A program made the translations under genes and the position numbers. This document shows, in pieces, positions 11,091 through 23,236 of a DNA stretch of 64,000 nt. How positions within the stretch are numbered: position 1 is the first letter of the stretch; every line of letters starts with the position of its first letter. Under the pieces are notes generated by a model. The model saw nothing but the letters and a program-made list of their open reading frames with translations. It made no database searches and was not told the DNA's origin. Origin of the DNA: Macrocystis pyrifera (lineage: Eukaryota > Sar > Phaeophyceae > Laminariales > Laminariaceae); NCBI GenBank assembly GCA_031763025.1, contig JASSKH010000024.1, positions 6,043,387 to 6,107,386 on the forward strand. The letters are read 5' to 3'.

Positions 11091-11984
11091 GTGAGCGTGA
11101 TGGCTCTGCTTGCCAGGTGGGGGTTGGTTCGGCGACGTGGCCTGCTCCGATCATGTACGAGTACAGCATACCAGTAGCATTTTAGCACCCCATAGTTGAA
11201 GTTCGATAAATCAGGTGGTGATGATATGAGACGAATAGTGACAGTCCCGCGCTTGCTTCCGCCGCAAGACGAGTCGGGGCCGGCCACATGTCACATGTAC
11301 ACATGTACACATGTACATGTCACATGCAACATGCAAACAGGCAAATGCTTGCAAACGGCCTGTGCCCACGAGTATACCACTGCAATATTATACAGATAAA
11401 TCTACCGCAATTATTGCAACAACACAACAGCATTATTGCACAGAACGAACCAAACACTAATCACCCGTTTTTTTATAAATTTTGAAATACGTACCCGATT
11501 TTATAAAAAAAACACAAAAAAATACACGTCAGCTGCGACTTCAACCGCGGTCGATGCTCGACTTTGTTTGCAAGCAGCGTGATAACAGTTCGCGCGTTTT
11601 CCATGATTTCCCCCGCGACTGATTACTACTGTCCGGTGTCCGGTGTCCGTTGTCTCACCGGGATGCTACCCGAGGGTTGACGAGACGATACTACTTACAG
11701 GCTCAATTTCCAATCGATTTCGGCCAGTACCATCTCGTCCGATTATAGTACCCGGTACCAGTTACCATACGTATACAAGTACTGGTATCGCTTTTACAGA
11801 ACGACGTGACCTGGTAGCAGTAGAGCAGACAGCACCAGCAGTAATACTGCTGTCTGGTAAACAGAAAGAAGCTGGAAGTACTGCTGTAGGATACCAGGTA
11901 CAAACCTGGTACAACAGGGGTCGCGGCGGCAAATATTGATTTGTGATTTTGGCTGGGTTCCCGTGGTAAAACGTCCATCTTACA
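11091..11984. other. Start of a possible very long intron
   Basis: Begins with the donor GTGAGCGTGATGG. Contains ACATGTACACATGTACAC (11293-11320) and recurrent CCTGGTA/TACCAGG motifs. No exon recognised. Confidence 0.5.
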
Positions 11985-12275
11985 TTGGGATTGGCATTCC
12001 GTGTGACGTGTTGTGGGATCCCATGGGTTGCCACCGAACATCCCACGGGAACTCTCGTGGGACCCTGCGGTAATTTTCGCGGGAAGTTCCGCGGGACCCC
12101 ACACGGCATGCAACGGTTCCCATGGAATCCCATGGGTTTTCCGATGGGATCCCACGAGAGCGATTGGTAATTCCAACAGCATTCCGCCGGATACCGTGAA
12201 ATACCGTGGATTCTCGTGGGACATCCCATGGGAGTCCCGCGGGTTTACGTGGGGATTCCAAGGGATACCACGAGT
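11985..12275. repeat. Degenerate array of CCCATGGGA / CCCGCGGGA palindromes
   Basis: Short self-complementary words (TCCCATGGGA, TCCCACGGGA, TCCCGCGGGA, TTCCCATGGAAT) follow one another at 10-25-bp spacing. Because each word is palindromic, both strands show the same pattern. A similar CCATGGCA array lies at 50140-50330. Confidence 0.7.
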
Positions 12276-13001
12276 ATGGGGGATCGAAGTTGACATAGTT
12301 TTTGTGTAGGGGCCGAAAATGAATTCCTTTTTAGGGTGGGGTGGAAATTGACGTGGTTTTGGTGTTGGAATCAATATGATCCGTGCTTCTTGTGTGTGGT
12401 CGAAATTGACTTCGTTTTTTGTGTGCTGGCCGAAAATGACTTGGTTTTTGTGTTGGGGATCAAAATTGACTTGGCTTTTGTGTGCGTGGTCGAAATTGAC
12501 TTGGTTTTCGTGCTCGGACCGAAAATGACTTGGTTTTTGTTTAGGGGATCGAAATGGACTCGTTTTTGTGTGGAAGGTCAAAATTGACTTGATTGTCGTG
12601 TTCGGCCGGAAATAACGCGTGCGGAGATTGATTCACTTTGTTTTTGTATGGGGGATCGAAATGGACTTTGTTTTTTGTGTGGATGGTCGAAATTGACTTG
12701 ATTTTTGTGTTCGGTCGGAAACGACGTGGTTTTAGTGTGGGGATCGATTCGCCTGCTCTTTGTGTGGGTGGTTGAAATCGACTTGTTTTTTTTGTGCAGG
12801 CCGAAAGTGAATTGATTTTCGTGGGGGGGATCAAAATTGTCTTGGTTTTTGTGTGGGTGGTCGAAGTCGTGACTTGGTTTTTGTGTGCGGGCCGAAAATG
12901 GCTTCGTGTTCGTGTGAGGGATCGAAAAAGACTTGGTTTTTGTGTAGATGGTCGAAATTGGCTTGCTTTTTTGTGTTCGGCCGGAAATGACTTGGCGTTT
13001 A
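12276..13001. repeat. GACTTGGTTTTTGTGTG minisatellite, left part
   Basis: Degenerate units of about 30 bp built from GACTTGGTTTTTGTGT plus GGTCGAAATT or GGCCGAAAAT. The same array resumes at 13751-13920 beyond a 746-bp transposon insertion. Confidence 0.8.
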
Positions 13002-13747
13002 GGCCGTTTCCTAAGCGGTTCGATTTTTGAGCTTCAGATATTGACCCGATCGCTTTTTCAGATGTGAACTTGGCAAATCGAAACAGTCTTCCTACGCGGA
13101 AAAATCAGATTTATTGTGCATGCAGAGATTCACGCCGAGACAAACTGGAGTTGTTGTGGTCTGGCGCCGCGAAGAGACGCGCTGGGTGCGCTGCACTGCG
13201 CGTAGGACCCAAGCGTCCGAACCAAAGGCTGGCTGCCTCTGGTCTGGCAGCGAAGAGACGTGGCGAGTGCGCTAGAGTCCCCCCCTTGTCTTGGTATTTT
13301 GTTTTTCACAATGTGACTGACTGCTGCTGCTGTACAGCAGTGTAGTCTACGAGTACGTATCCACGGAGAAGTGCGCGCCGAGTGCGCTTCTCTTGGTCTC
13401 TAGGCCCGAGCCCGCGCCAGCCGACTGTAGTCTGGCCACGGAGAGACGCGCAGCCCGCCGACCGCGCGTCGGGCGCGAAGCAACGTCGCTATACAGCTGT
13501 CACCATCCAACTCATCGACCGTTCTGCTGCTGTTTGCTGTCGTGGATCACATCTTGAATTTAGAGAGCATGCCATTTTTCGATTCGAAAAATTGATGACC
13601 AAAGTCGTCGGATTTTGGGCTCAAATCGAAAAAAAAAAAAAAAACGGTCCTATTTAGCATATTCGGACTGCACATGCAGGGTTATTCATTTTTTAGATCG
13701 AAAAATACAAGTCTGGAGCTCGAAATCGAACCACATAGGAAACAGCC
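13002..13747. mobile_element. PIF/Harbinger-like non-autonomous transposon, copy 1
   Basis: A 746-bp element with about 40-bp inverted termini: GGCCGTTTCCTAAGCGGTTC on the left and GAACCACATAGGAAACAGCC on the right. A TTA trinucleotide (12999-13001 and 13748-13750) flanks it as a 3-bp target duplication. It splits the minisatellite. A second copy is at 29888-30648. The interior has no transposase. TTA duplication plus GGCC-type termini fit PIF/Harbinger by inference. Confidence 0.8.
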
Positions 13748-13750
13748 TTA

Positions 13751-13920
13751 GAATGGAAATCGATTCACCTGTTTTTTTTTTTGTGGGTGGTCGAAATTGA
13801 CCTGTTTTTTGGGGGGGTTGTCGGAATGACTTGGGTTTTGTGTGCGGGCCGGAAATTACTTGGAATTTGGGGGGCTCGAAATTGACTTGATTTCAGTGTA
13901 GGGATGGAAATTGACTTTGC
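13751..13920. repeat. GACTTGGTTTTTGTGTG minisatellite, right part
   Basis: Continues the array interrupted at 13001, with GTGGTCGAAATTGACCTG and GGCCGGAAATTACTTGG units. Confidence 0.75.
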
Positions 13921-14727
13921 TAAAAAAACTAATAAAGGGACCCAACGTGAGCATCGAAACACGATGATACTCAAAATACCATTGACCAGGATCAGAGTGC
14001 ATATACTGTTACACATGTCTTTTTTCAAGCCTTTTTTAAAAAAAGGTTGCGGAACCTCTTGCCGTAGCTCACGTACGACGTACATGTATTAATGTACTAC
14101 TGCTGTGTGCAACATCGCCAACATGTGGTACGATCACACAACCACGCACTGCTGCGTCAGAGAGAGAGGTAGCTGGTGTGTTGTTGCGGGATGATCAATC
14201 TCAGACTCAGATAAAAGCAACTAGCCACCGCAGTACACCGGAGACCTACGCGCATGTGGACCTGCCACACGCACACGTGGCTGCCCGCTGTCCTGCTGCT
14301 GCTGGACGGCAGGGTTGTAGTGTTGTACCGGTAGGCAGCTGGGGGTAAGCACGCTCTCTGCTCTGCTGCTAACGGTATCGTCTGTTGTCTGTTGTCTGTG
14401 CTGTGTTCAGACGCGGAAAAGTGGTACCGGTACGTACGTACGTCACTCATGAAAGGCCCAAAGATGACGACGTTTCACCGGTACGTACGTAAAAATAAGG
14501 CCTCTCGTACGGAAACCAGGGAAATCGTATTATCTACTCCCACCGGGAAAAAAAAATCTTTGGGCGCCCGCCACGCGCTCCAGAGTGCACGGATCGCGCC
14601 CGGACCTCGACCAATGTGTCCGGCCGGGCTTCCCGTGTCGACTGTATTGCGTTTTGCCAGAAAGTGCTCGTACGAAGAGATATGGTCGAAAAAGTACAAA
14701 ATTTCCACAAACATGACTATTGATGTT
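13921..14727. other. Unassigned DNA
   Basis: Contains short GTACGTACGTAC palindromes (14440-14490). No gene or family member recognised. Confidence 0.4.
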
Positions 14728-14817
14728 GACTCTTTCGGGACTACAGTCCCGTCTTGAGGATAAATTACTTAGATTTTGAGTAATTTTCCCCAAAACGGGA
14801 TCGCAATCCTAAATGCT
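14728..14817. mobile_element. TTAA-MITE copy (diverged)
   Basis: CTCTTTCGGGACTACAGTCC on the left pairs imperfectly with AAACGGGATCGCAATCCTAA on the right. Confidence 0.7.
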
Positions 14818-15469
14818 CTAATAGTACTATTAATACTTCTGCCGTAGACAATGCGATTCCATGCCATCGTACTGGATACGACGAGCACAACATGCACAAG
14901 CGAGCAACCTATGTACATCGAAATAGAGAAACACGAATACACAAAAAGAAAGATGAGAAAGAAAAAAAAGAAATTCATGATGAATGCCAGGTATGACAAA
15001 AATAGAGAAGAAAATGAAACAAGAAAGAAAGACATATAATGCAAGGAAGCAAATAAAAAATACTTCGAAAAGTAATACGAATACGCACCAAAGAAGCCCA
15101 AAGAGAGGAAGAGAAATACCAGGGTTCTACACGGTCCCTCGCGCTGTTCGTACGAGGTACACGGTTTGTTTTGGTTAGGGTCATTCTTATCGGAGAGCTT
15201 TTTGTCCATAATTTCCACATTTTTTTCTCGCAATTTTTCACTGTTCCAGATTTTCTTGATTTTTTTTTCCAAATATATGAAATTTAACAAACTTGATTTT
15301 TTTGCTTGTGGAGAATTTCGCGAATAGTGACAGAACGCCTCCGTATCTTGATACATATCTCCAATAATTTCCAAACTTTTGAGAATAATGTAAAGAAAGC
15401 TCTCGGACAAGAATGAACCTTAAAACCTGTAGAATCAACACTACTACAATGAGGTTTGTCTGAACATGT
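14818..15469. other. A/T-rich DNA
   Basis: Long A- and T-rich runs (14930-15080, 15190-15320). The open frame on the - strand encodes mostly Phe, Ser, Leu and Lys with no domain, so it is not called. Confidence 0.5.
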
Positions 15470-17186
15470 GAAACAGAGCATGATGCCAAGCAGAATCGTA
15501 CCGCGGACTGGCTGTGCACTGTCTTCGAAGCAGCAGGCCTCATGGTATTGGAAAGAAGACATCTGTGTGTTTCTGCGAGCACCAGACCAGACAACCCTCG
15601 CCCCACGGCTCATCATCGAAGCAGCAGGCCACCAGAGGTATTAACAGACGGCCCAGTTCTTACACCTATATAGGCGGGCGTTACGCACGAAAACGCCGAC
15701 CTCTCGCTCGAAATCGACCGACTGATCCGTCTCATGCGGGCATGCTTCAAACGGTTCGGCCCGGAGTTGTATGATAGGACGACCACCCTGCTTAGCCTGA
15801 AAGTCCGAATGCTGAAGGCCGAGGAGATTGAGACCCTGCCTTTACGGGGGTGTGGCGTGGACCCTCAGAGCGGAACACCTTGCCAAACTTCGAGCGGCTC
15901 ACCAACCAGTCCTCTTGCGAGTCATGGGCTTCCAGCGCCGATTTCGTACCGACCACGCCACCCTCTCGCACGCCAAGGTCCTCAAGATGACACGTTGCCA
16001 GAGCATCTAAACGACCACCCGTAAACGGCGGCTCTTTGTTGCGGTGGCCGTGGCACGGCAAAAGCAAGGAGCGATTGCCCAGTCGGGTAAAGTTCGGGAC
16101 AATGGCTGGCGGGGAGAACCCAAGAGCTGGCAGGCAGTCTAAGAGTCATCATAGATGCGTAGTCCCTTAGGAGTTCTGAGCCACCGAAGGATCAACGGAA
16201 CACTCCCCCTTGGTGTTTGGAGTTGAGACCGCGCTGTGGTCAACTGCAGCAAAAAAGGTGAGTAAGTGGTACCGGGCAATCCTTGAAGCAGCCGAATGGT
16301 TCGTGGTGAGGTGGCAAGAAGATAAGGCACAGCTGAATAGGCAGCGCCGCGCATCCGCCGTGGGTGGTATCCAAGAGAGTGGGGGGAGGGAGGGCAACAG
16401 GAGGAGTGGAAGGAAACCCGACCAAGGGGATGGGAGCAGGGGAGGCAACAAGAGGGATATAAGCGAAACTGCGATGAACGGAAGTAGGAAGGAGACGGCA
16501 GATAGGGTAGCAAGGCACCAGGCCGACTACAGTAGTAGGTGGAACATATCTATGCACTCGTGCCGCCAACTGCTGCAGCTGGTTCGAACGTGGTCTTTCT
16601 TTGATTTCTTGTTCTTTTTGCGTTATTATTTATTGTTACTTTTTTTTCTATCTCCCTTCTTTTTTGTCTTTAAGACTGGAGTCTTGTGGCGTGGGTGGAT
16701 GAGAGCCTGCTTTCCTTATTTCGTATTGTCTGACACATCCTCTCAGGGGATGGGGCATTGGTGACGGAGACGGCAGAAAGGGTAGCAAGGTACCAAAATG
16801 ACTATTTTTGGTAGGTAGAACCTGGCTATGCTATTCGTACCACAAACTGCTGCAGCTACCTGGAGGGTTTTTGCTTCGGTTTGCCTGTTATTTCCCTTGT
16901 TTCTTAGTCGAACTCTGTTCAAATGTGGTGTTGTTTCTTTGGCTTGTTCTTGTATAGTGATCGCCACATCCCCGTAGGGGGAGCACGACAGTTTTTTTCT
17001 TTTTTCTTTTTCTCTTAGACCAACTATTTTGTCTCTGTGGCGTAGCAGTTTTGTGACCACAGAACTTGTACTCGTATCTCTCTAGGATTGAAGAATCGGC
17101 ACGGACACTGGTTGTGCTGGATGTCGACGGGTAGAAAGAACGGTTTAATGTGAAGAAAACAACAACAACAACAACAACAACAACAT
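15470..17186 (+). mobile_element. 5'-truncated LINE (CAA-tailed family): reverse transcriptase C-terminal region plus 3' UTR
   Basis: This is the 3' part of a non-LTR retrotransposon. Broken coding pieces in three frames (15470-16560) carry the region after the RT palm: KVRMLKAEEIETL, then AWTLRAEHLAKLRAAHQPVL, GFQRRFRTDHATLSHAK, and GVETALWSTAAKKVSKWY. I recognise these as typical of the post-RT region of RTE-like LINEs. Stops and frameshifts make it dead. The 3' UTR contains a roughly 97-bp unit twice (16492-16588 and 16767-16863), then GTGACCACAGAACTTGTACT and GGATGTCGACGGGTAGAAAG, and ends in (CAA)n at 17157-17186. The endonuclease and the RT catalytic centre are missing. Confidence 0.78.
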
Positions 17187-17266
17187 GCGAAATTATTTCT
17201 GAGCTCTCAGAAGTGGGGTTTTAGGCCGAATACGAAGTATACGCGTTTTACTCGGCGGGAAAGCCT

Positions 17267-17592
17267 AAAACACGGATAGACTCCTCAAAATGCTCCCCGT
17301 AGTTTTTTGGGGGCTTTCAGGAACCATTTCCCGTTTCTCCAGAGTCCTAAATTTACAGTTAAATTTTAGAGCAGCCAAACGATTTTCTCTGGAGGGTCAG
17401 AAATAAGGCTGTTGGTCAGAACTGGGGCCAGGAATAGTGGATCTTCGAGGATTTTTTATGAAAAATCACGATGTCCTCAGAACTGGAAATATGGACGAAC
17501 AGTACAACTACGACCCTGGAGAAACGGAAAAGTGCTCGAGAAAGCTCTCGGAAAACTAAGGGGAGCATCCTTAGGAGTCTACCGGTGTTTTT
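17267..17592. mobile_element. Fold-back element with 55-bp inverted termini
   Basis: The left arm AAAACACGGATAGACTCCTC, then ATGCTCCCCGTAGTTTT, pairs with the right arm (GGGGAGCATCCTTAGGAGTC, then TACCGGTGTTTTT). The spacer is about 215 bp. No second copy was found in the window and flanking duplications are unclear. Confidence 0.6.
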
Positions 17593-18529
17593 GACAGTCC
17601 TGTCGAGTAAATCGCGTGTTTTCGGCAAAAAAAGCCAGCTCTGAGACCCTTACAAAATTTTCCCATAATAAATAGTTCTCTTAGACCTATGCCAATGGGA
17701 AAGCGAAGTATCAATAAAAAGTTTGAATTCCAAAGAAACCCGCCAAAAAAAATTACAACACGCTTCCTATGGGCACGTTTAGGAAAAAAAAGAGTTCCCA
17801 ACTTTTGGAAAAGCCCGAAAAAAGCAAATCTGGGGCCGATGTTGGGCCAAGATCGGCTTGAGAAAAACTCAGGCCGATCTTTGGTTAGAAGCGGCGAGAT
17901 TCCGAGTCCTCGACAGACATCGATCGACAAAACCAACGATTGCGTCATGAATTCTGAACGGAGTGCGCTCGTTAGGGGCTCCGACCCACCCTTGGGTCAC
18001 CGTCTTCACACAATGGCCAGTGACGTGTGGCGGGCGCTGGTCAGGCGTACGATAAAAAACATTTAGCCGCTGGTGTGTACAAAATAGAAGACAAAATTTC
18101 TCGATCCGTCTCGAATGGCAAAAAACAGGCTTTTTTCTGGTTTGGGAGGATACCGCAGGACGCAGCCGGCAAGCTCGCGCCCCTTAGAGCATGTATTCAC
18201 TTTCTATCTTCGATGCCGTCATCTATACTCGTTGGCCTTGCCCGACACCAAGCGGGTTGGCAGTGGGCTGAGTCTATATGGAGATCGAGAATCTATCGTC
18301 GCACGAGCTGATTTTTATCAGCGTGCTGACAATTTGCAACAAGAGAAAACAAATTGCGCCACCTGCAGCCGTTAGAAAAAAAAGAAGAAAAAATCAAACA
18401 TTTTTTCTCTTTTTCCCCACAGCGGCGGTACGAGGATATTTTCGGCTGTTTTTTTAAAGCAATATTTTTGAAAGAAAACTTTTGGACTTCGCGTTTCCAT
18501 TGGCATAGGTCTTCGGATTTTTATTTTTA
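17593..18529. other. Unassigned DNA
   Basis: A-rich stretches and short open frames. Composition and translation give no recognisable domain. Confidence 0.4.
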
Positions 18530-18878
18530 TTTTTGTTTCTTTCGTTCCTTTTTGTTTTTTCTCCTTCATAGAATGTGTATGCCGTGCCTGTCGCATCCAG
18601 GATGATGACATGGCATTTCATTGTCTACTCTGCTCACTGCGAAACAATGCACTGCTATAGGATCTCTGTGGCGTAGTTTTGTGACCACAACACGTGTACT
18701 GTTACCCCCTTCAGTACCGCAGTCCCGATTTGGGGACAAACCTGTCTAATTCCAAGTTATTTGTCCCTAAAACGGGACTGCGGTACTATAAGGGATAATA
18801 TTGCCTCGCTCTAACACTGTTTGTGCTGGATGCCGACGGGTAGAAAGAACGGTTTAATGCGAAGAACACACACAATGT
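18530..18878 (+). mobile_element. CAA-LINE 3' UTR fragment split by a TTAA-MITE
   Basis: Carries the family 3' sequence (AATGTGTATGCCGTGCCTGT, GTGGCGTAGTTTTGTGACCA, GACGGGTAGAAAGAACGGTT) ending in GAAGAACACACACA. A TTAA-MITE at 18702-18796 interrupts it. Confidence 0.75.
18702..18796. mobile_element. TTAA-MITE copy nested in a LINE tail
   Basis: CCCCCTTCAGTACCGCAGTC to GACTGCGGTACTATAAGGG, highly palindromic. The TTAA has drifted. Confidence 0.8.
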
Positions 18879-19620
18879 CATCCACTACACCTGCTGAGCT
18901 ACTGCTGTAGAACTTAGTGCGAACAGAAGAAAAAACTGCGAAAAGAACCGTACGTCGGGATTCCTAAGGTTGAGCCCAACGGAAAACAATTGAAACGCTG
19001 GCTGAGCGGGTCCTGCGATGAATTTCGGAAAGTTAAGACGCAGGTTAGATTCCGCTGAGCACGACCATAGTATTGCTTGCATGGTCTTTGTAAATTACTT
19101 TTTAGAACCAATGGAGTGTTTGCGAAAAAATTTTTTTTTTACTTTTACTTCTCTAAAAATTCTCCCGAGGTAAATTTTTGAGGTAAATTTCTGAAAAAAA
19201 AAACGGCCGGAAAAGACTTCAGCGAAGTAAGGATTTCAGCGAAAGTTACGGTAACTTTTGGCTCTCTGTTTCATTGGCCTACACGCACCGAGCATTATCC
19301 CGACGCAGAACGCAACTCAAATCTCGAAGGATCAAAACACCGAGCATTTTCCATGCCACCATGCTGCTACCCGTACACATCACGACAACCGCTGGGAGCA
19401 CAGAGGCTCGAGAGGTGTAGCTTGAGTATAGCGCGCACGAGCGGCGTTGGATCGTGCCAGCGGGTCGCCGCCGCTGCTACGGTACACGCTTTCGCCCGCT
19501 TGGTGACGACGTGGAGGATGCGTCGTCCCAAAAAAGGACTCATACTGTATTCACACTCGTACTCGTGCTCGTAGAGAGCGCGACAGCATGACAGCTCGTG
19601 TATCATTTCGATTTCACCAT
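18879..19620. other. Unassigned DNA
   Basis: Poly-T at 19129-19141, with AGGTAAATTT repeated near 19169-19190. The GC-rich part at 19350-19600 has an open frame without recognisable features. Confidence 0.4.
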
Positions 19621-19627
19621 ACTACGG

Positions 19628-19735
19628 CTGCAGCAGCAGCAGCAGCAGCAGCAGCAGCGGCAGCAGCGGCAGCGGCGGCGGCGACGGCGGCGGCGGAGCG
19701 GAGCGCGCCGGCGCTGTGGCGTGCGTAGGCCGAGC

Positions 19736-19778
<43 letters not shown>
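19628..19778. repeat. (CAG)n / (CGG)n trinucleotide array
   Basis: CAG runs at 19628-19665 and 19738-19778 around a CGG-rich core. The Gln/Ala/Leu/Arg frames on both strands are simple-sequence artefacts. Confidence 0.85.
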
Positions 19779-19781
<3 letters not shown>

Positions 19782-21317
19782 CAATCCAAAAATGGAAGCT
19801 GGTTGGTGCTGGTGCTTGCTGGTGCTGGTGCTGGTGCTGACGCTGTTTGTTTTTGTTGCTCACGCTGCCCCTAGCTGCGTCTAGCGCCAGCTAGCTGCTA
19901 TTGCTGCTTGTAGTCGTGAGATGGCTGTGGTGGCTTCGCGGTCAACTGTGCCGCCGAAACGTTGCTGGGCTGCCGTTGCTACTCGCACGCTGTTTTTTTG
20001 TTCACAGCGTTCGTTCTTTTTTTGTTTGCCGCGTTGCCTCACCTCCCCACTTCCCTTCTTATTTTCGGAGGCGTCGCCTGCAGGATTTGATTTACCTCAC
20101 TCGCAAACACACCGAAATCAGGAAGGGAAGGAAATTCACTTTTTTTAGCGGAAGTAAAGTTTTTTTTTTTTTTTACCTCTATCGCAAACACTCTAATATA
20201 TTGATAGCGGTTTTACTCTACTAAGGCTGACTCTTATGGGACCAGAAACCAGAAACCAGAACTGGCATGCACTTCTGTTTTTCGTATGGCCCAGATTCGT
20301 ATATCGAGTTTCGTCTTTTCGTCTTTCCTATCTTGCGGTGTTTTGTGTGAGTATGCCGGGGTTTCTTTTGGGTTGGGAGGACGTTGGAGCGAAGAGTTGC
20401 CGCAATATTTGAGTTCGGCGGACATACAGCAGTAGTACAAGTACACAACACCCAGGTATCCTGTTTGGTACCCGCCGGCTAACATGGGGCTTGCTTTCGC
20501 AGACTTCAGCTTCCTGGACTGGGTTGGCTTCCTGCGACGAAGGGCCCTCAAGCTTGGCAGTCTGTTGTAGCATCAACAAGGAGCAGTGCGTTGGTATATA
20601 CCTATTGCAGAAAGCTCAGCCACACAACAACGACAACCGCCAAGAGCATGCGGTCTAGTCGGTTGTTCGCCATCACCGGAGCTTACATTCTCTGGCTACC
20701 GCTATATGCCGGGATACCGCGTCTGAGACACCGAGAGTACAGCAGTAGTAGCAATGATATGTACAAGTATTAGGCCCGCCACGCTATGCCTCCTCTGTGG
20801 GGTTCAAAACCAGTGTTGGCCAGCTCTTGGACCGGCCAGAACTGGTGTCTGATTTCGTTCAGCCAGGCCGTTTCCGATCGACATACAGAAGATATTTTAG
20901 AGATTTCTGTTTTTTGGCCATCGACAAGATTCGATAAGTCGGATCTGGCACGAAATTCTTCCTGGATCTCTCTACAAACCCTGTTTTGTTTTTTTTCGGT
21001 TTCTGGTCCCACAAGAGTCAGCCTAACTGTTTACCAAAAGCAACGCCAAACCGTAAAGAACCGCTGAAAAATGCCCCGGGCCTGCGGCAAGATGGACACG
21101 CACATTGTGGGGAGGGAGACGGGAAAAAAATTGAGGAAAGACAAAACTATTATTGAAACAAAACCAATCAAATCGAATAATCATGATAACGAAAACAAAA
21201 AGAAAGTAAGCCAGACCACGACAGGCAGGACTCAATACGGACGCCGACATGGAGTACGGAATGCAAAACTGCTGGAAACATTGATTGCCACGCGGGTCAC
21301 CTTGTATTTTATATAAT
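19779..21317. other. Unassigned DNA
   Basis: GGTGCTGGTGCT repeats (19805-19840), poly-T (20157-20173) and a GGGACCAGAAACCAGAAACC motif (20238-20257) whose inverse recurs near 21000. No exon supported. Confidence 0.4.
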
Positions 21318-21650
21318 ATTTTTTTATCATCACTTTATTACTCTCCAGGTTAACTCGTAGGAGTTTTTGCCCTCAGCGTTCTTCTGGACAAGCCGTGGTC
21401 ACAGGTGTCGTCCCTTTTCCCCTTTCCCCCCCCGGTACGTGCCTTCGTTTTCATCGCGCATAGGGTTCAACATTCCCACTGCTCGTCGATTTTCATAGAA
21501 TGTTGCCAACTCACGCTCTCGCGCTTTCCGCTAGCCATTTGTTATGCGAGAAAAAGTCCCTACGAGTATGCACTCGGTGAGTCTCGAACCCACGAAATTG
21601 ATCTTAGTAGGCACACGGACCACCTACCAAGCCACCGGGGACGCCGGCTA
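21318..21650 (-). mobile_element. tRNA-derived SINE, copy B
   Basis: On the - strand: GGTGGCTTGGTAGGTGGTCC (A-box region), CGTGGGTTCGAGACTCACCG (B box), the shared body, and an A-rich 3' end after TAATAAAGTGATGAT. This is the best-preserved tRNA-like head of the three copies. Confidence 0.8.
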
Positions 21651-22530
21651 TTATACTTGGGTGATAGCGCCCAACTCACTGTCATTGTGCCCCTACCCCC
21701 CGAGAGGACAAGAAACGAGCAAGAAAAATTGACAATAGGGAAAAATGGAAACAAGAGGAGACCGAAACAAAACGGTACCAGAAACTAAAACTGAAACTAA
21801 AACTAATCGGAAACTCACGAAGCGGGGGAGATGCTGAACGAGAGAAACAAACCGTGGCGAGAGGAAATCCCAGACGAAGAAAGGGAAGGAAATGCCGCCT
21901 CTTTTGCAATGCGTCGACAGCGGTGGTGGTGGTGGTTGTATCGTTGCCGTACCCCCCCCCCGAGGAGATGTGACAAATAAAACGCACAAACAAGACAAAA
22001 AAACAAACAACCAAACAAACGAGCACCACCGAAAGACGAACAACATTTGTTTTCATGCATAGGGAGAAGAAAGAAAGAAAAGAAGAAAAAAAGAAGGAAA
22101 TAAATGAAAAAAGCCAAAACACAAAACAACCCAACCACATTTACTTTTTGGAAGCAGCCGCAGCAGTTTCCGGTGCGAGCGCGATAGAACAGACAGAGTC
22201 CTACCTGCTCGTCAGTCTGATACCTTGCTGCTCTTGTCCGCCGTCTCCTTCCCGGTTTCGTCAACCGCGGATTCACTGCGACCGTTGCCCGCCGCCCCCC
22301 TCCCATTCCCTTGGGCGCCACCTACGAATAACGGATGCGTGTCGCTTTCTGCTCAAGTCCGCCTCGTCTTCGTGCCACCTAACCATGAACCGTTCTGCTG
22401 CTTCGAGAACCCCCCGGTACCACTAGCCCGCCTTCTTTGCTGCAATGAGCCACGTAGCGGTCTCATCTCCACAAAACGCCTACAACGGGGGGTGTTTCGT
22501 GGAGCTTGTGGGCTATGACCCTCAAAAAAA
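21651..22530 (-). mobile_element. CAA-LINE fragment, reverse orientation
   Basis: Read on the - strand, 22460-22200 encodes the same post-RT region as 15470-16560 (AKKAG, VLEAAERFMVRWHEDEA, SRKRHAS). T-rich DNA resembling the family 3' UTR follows, down to about 21700. Stops are present. The junction with the neighbouring SINE is near 21650. Confidence 0.6.
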
Positions 22531-22639
22531 AGGAATACTGCTGTCATAGCTCACAGACGACGTGGACCCCTGAGCGTCACTGCCAACGTAATTTCTACCG
22601 CTCAAAATGACGGGGATACGACGTCCAGCACACGGCCGC

Positions 22640-22785
22640 GCACTTGTGTTCTTCTGTTCTTCCAGGGAGGAACTACTTTCTGACCACAGCGCTTCTTTCT
22701 CTCTAGGGTGAAGAACCGGCGCGGACACTGCTGGGTGTGCTGGATGTCGACAGGTGGAAAGAACGAAGGACACACACAGAGGGGA
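22640..22785 (+). mobile_element. CAA-LINE 3' end fragment
   Basis: CTTTCTCTCTAGGGTGAAGA, then GTGCTGGATGTCGACAGG and GAAAGAACG, ending in ACACACACAGA. Only the last 150 bp are recognisable. Confidence 0.6.
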
Positions 22786-22990
22786 GACGGCAAACAGCGC
22801 GAAGCGAGGCCGTCACGATGGAATATCGACAGATATGATCGATCTCGATCGAGACATTTCCGAAAAAAACAACATTTTTCGTTGTGTGTACCCGAGTCGG
22901 CGTGCCCTCCTTTGTTGTCGCGAAAATCGACTCGATTATATATTCATCCCGGTGGAGGGATGTTGTCTTTCGTGTAGGGCGGGGTCAATG

Positions 22991-23085
22991 TTAACGCTTT
23001 CGGTACCTCAGTCCCGTTTGGTGGACAAACTACTTGGAATTAGAGTGGTTTGTCCCCAAGACGGGACTGCAGTCCTAAAAGGGTT
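22991..23085. mobile_element. TTAA-MITE copy
   Basis: TTAACGCTTTCGGTACCTCA on the left and ACGGGACTGCAGTCCTAAAA GGGTT on the right. Core TGGTGGACAAACTACTTGGA. Confidence 0.85.
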
Positions 23086-23129
23086 GGTGGTAGCGACCAG
23101 AGAGCTTTCATCTCTCTACTGCTGTCATA

Positions 23130-23236
23130 TTACGGGGGTTCTCATAGTTAATAGGACCTATGGCATACATAAAAACCTATATATTTACCTATTTTTACTG
23201 ACAGTATTTGGTCCTATTTACTATGGTCCCCCGTGA
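23130..23236 (-). mobile_element. TA-MITE copy 4
   Basis: TTACGGGGGTTCTCATAG to GGTCCCCCGTGA, flanked by TA on both sides. The recurrent word TACTGCTGT lies immediately upstream. Confidence 0.85.

Noticed and set aside
11703-12581. 292-codon open frame on the - strand
   Set aside because: Runs through the palindrome array and the minisatellite; its protein repeats follow the DNA unit.
14769-15410. 213-codon open frame on the - strand
   Set aside because: A/T-rich DNA gives a Phe/Ser/Leu-rich product resembling membrane segments; composition alone explains it.
19598-19863. Poly-Gln, poly-Ala and poly-Leu open frames
   Set aside because: Produced by the CAG/CGG array on both strands.
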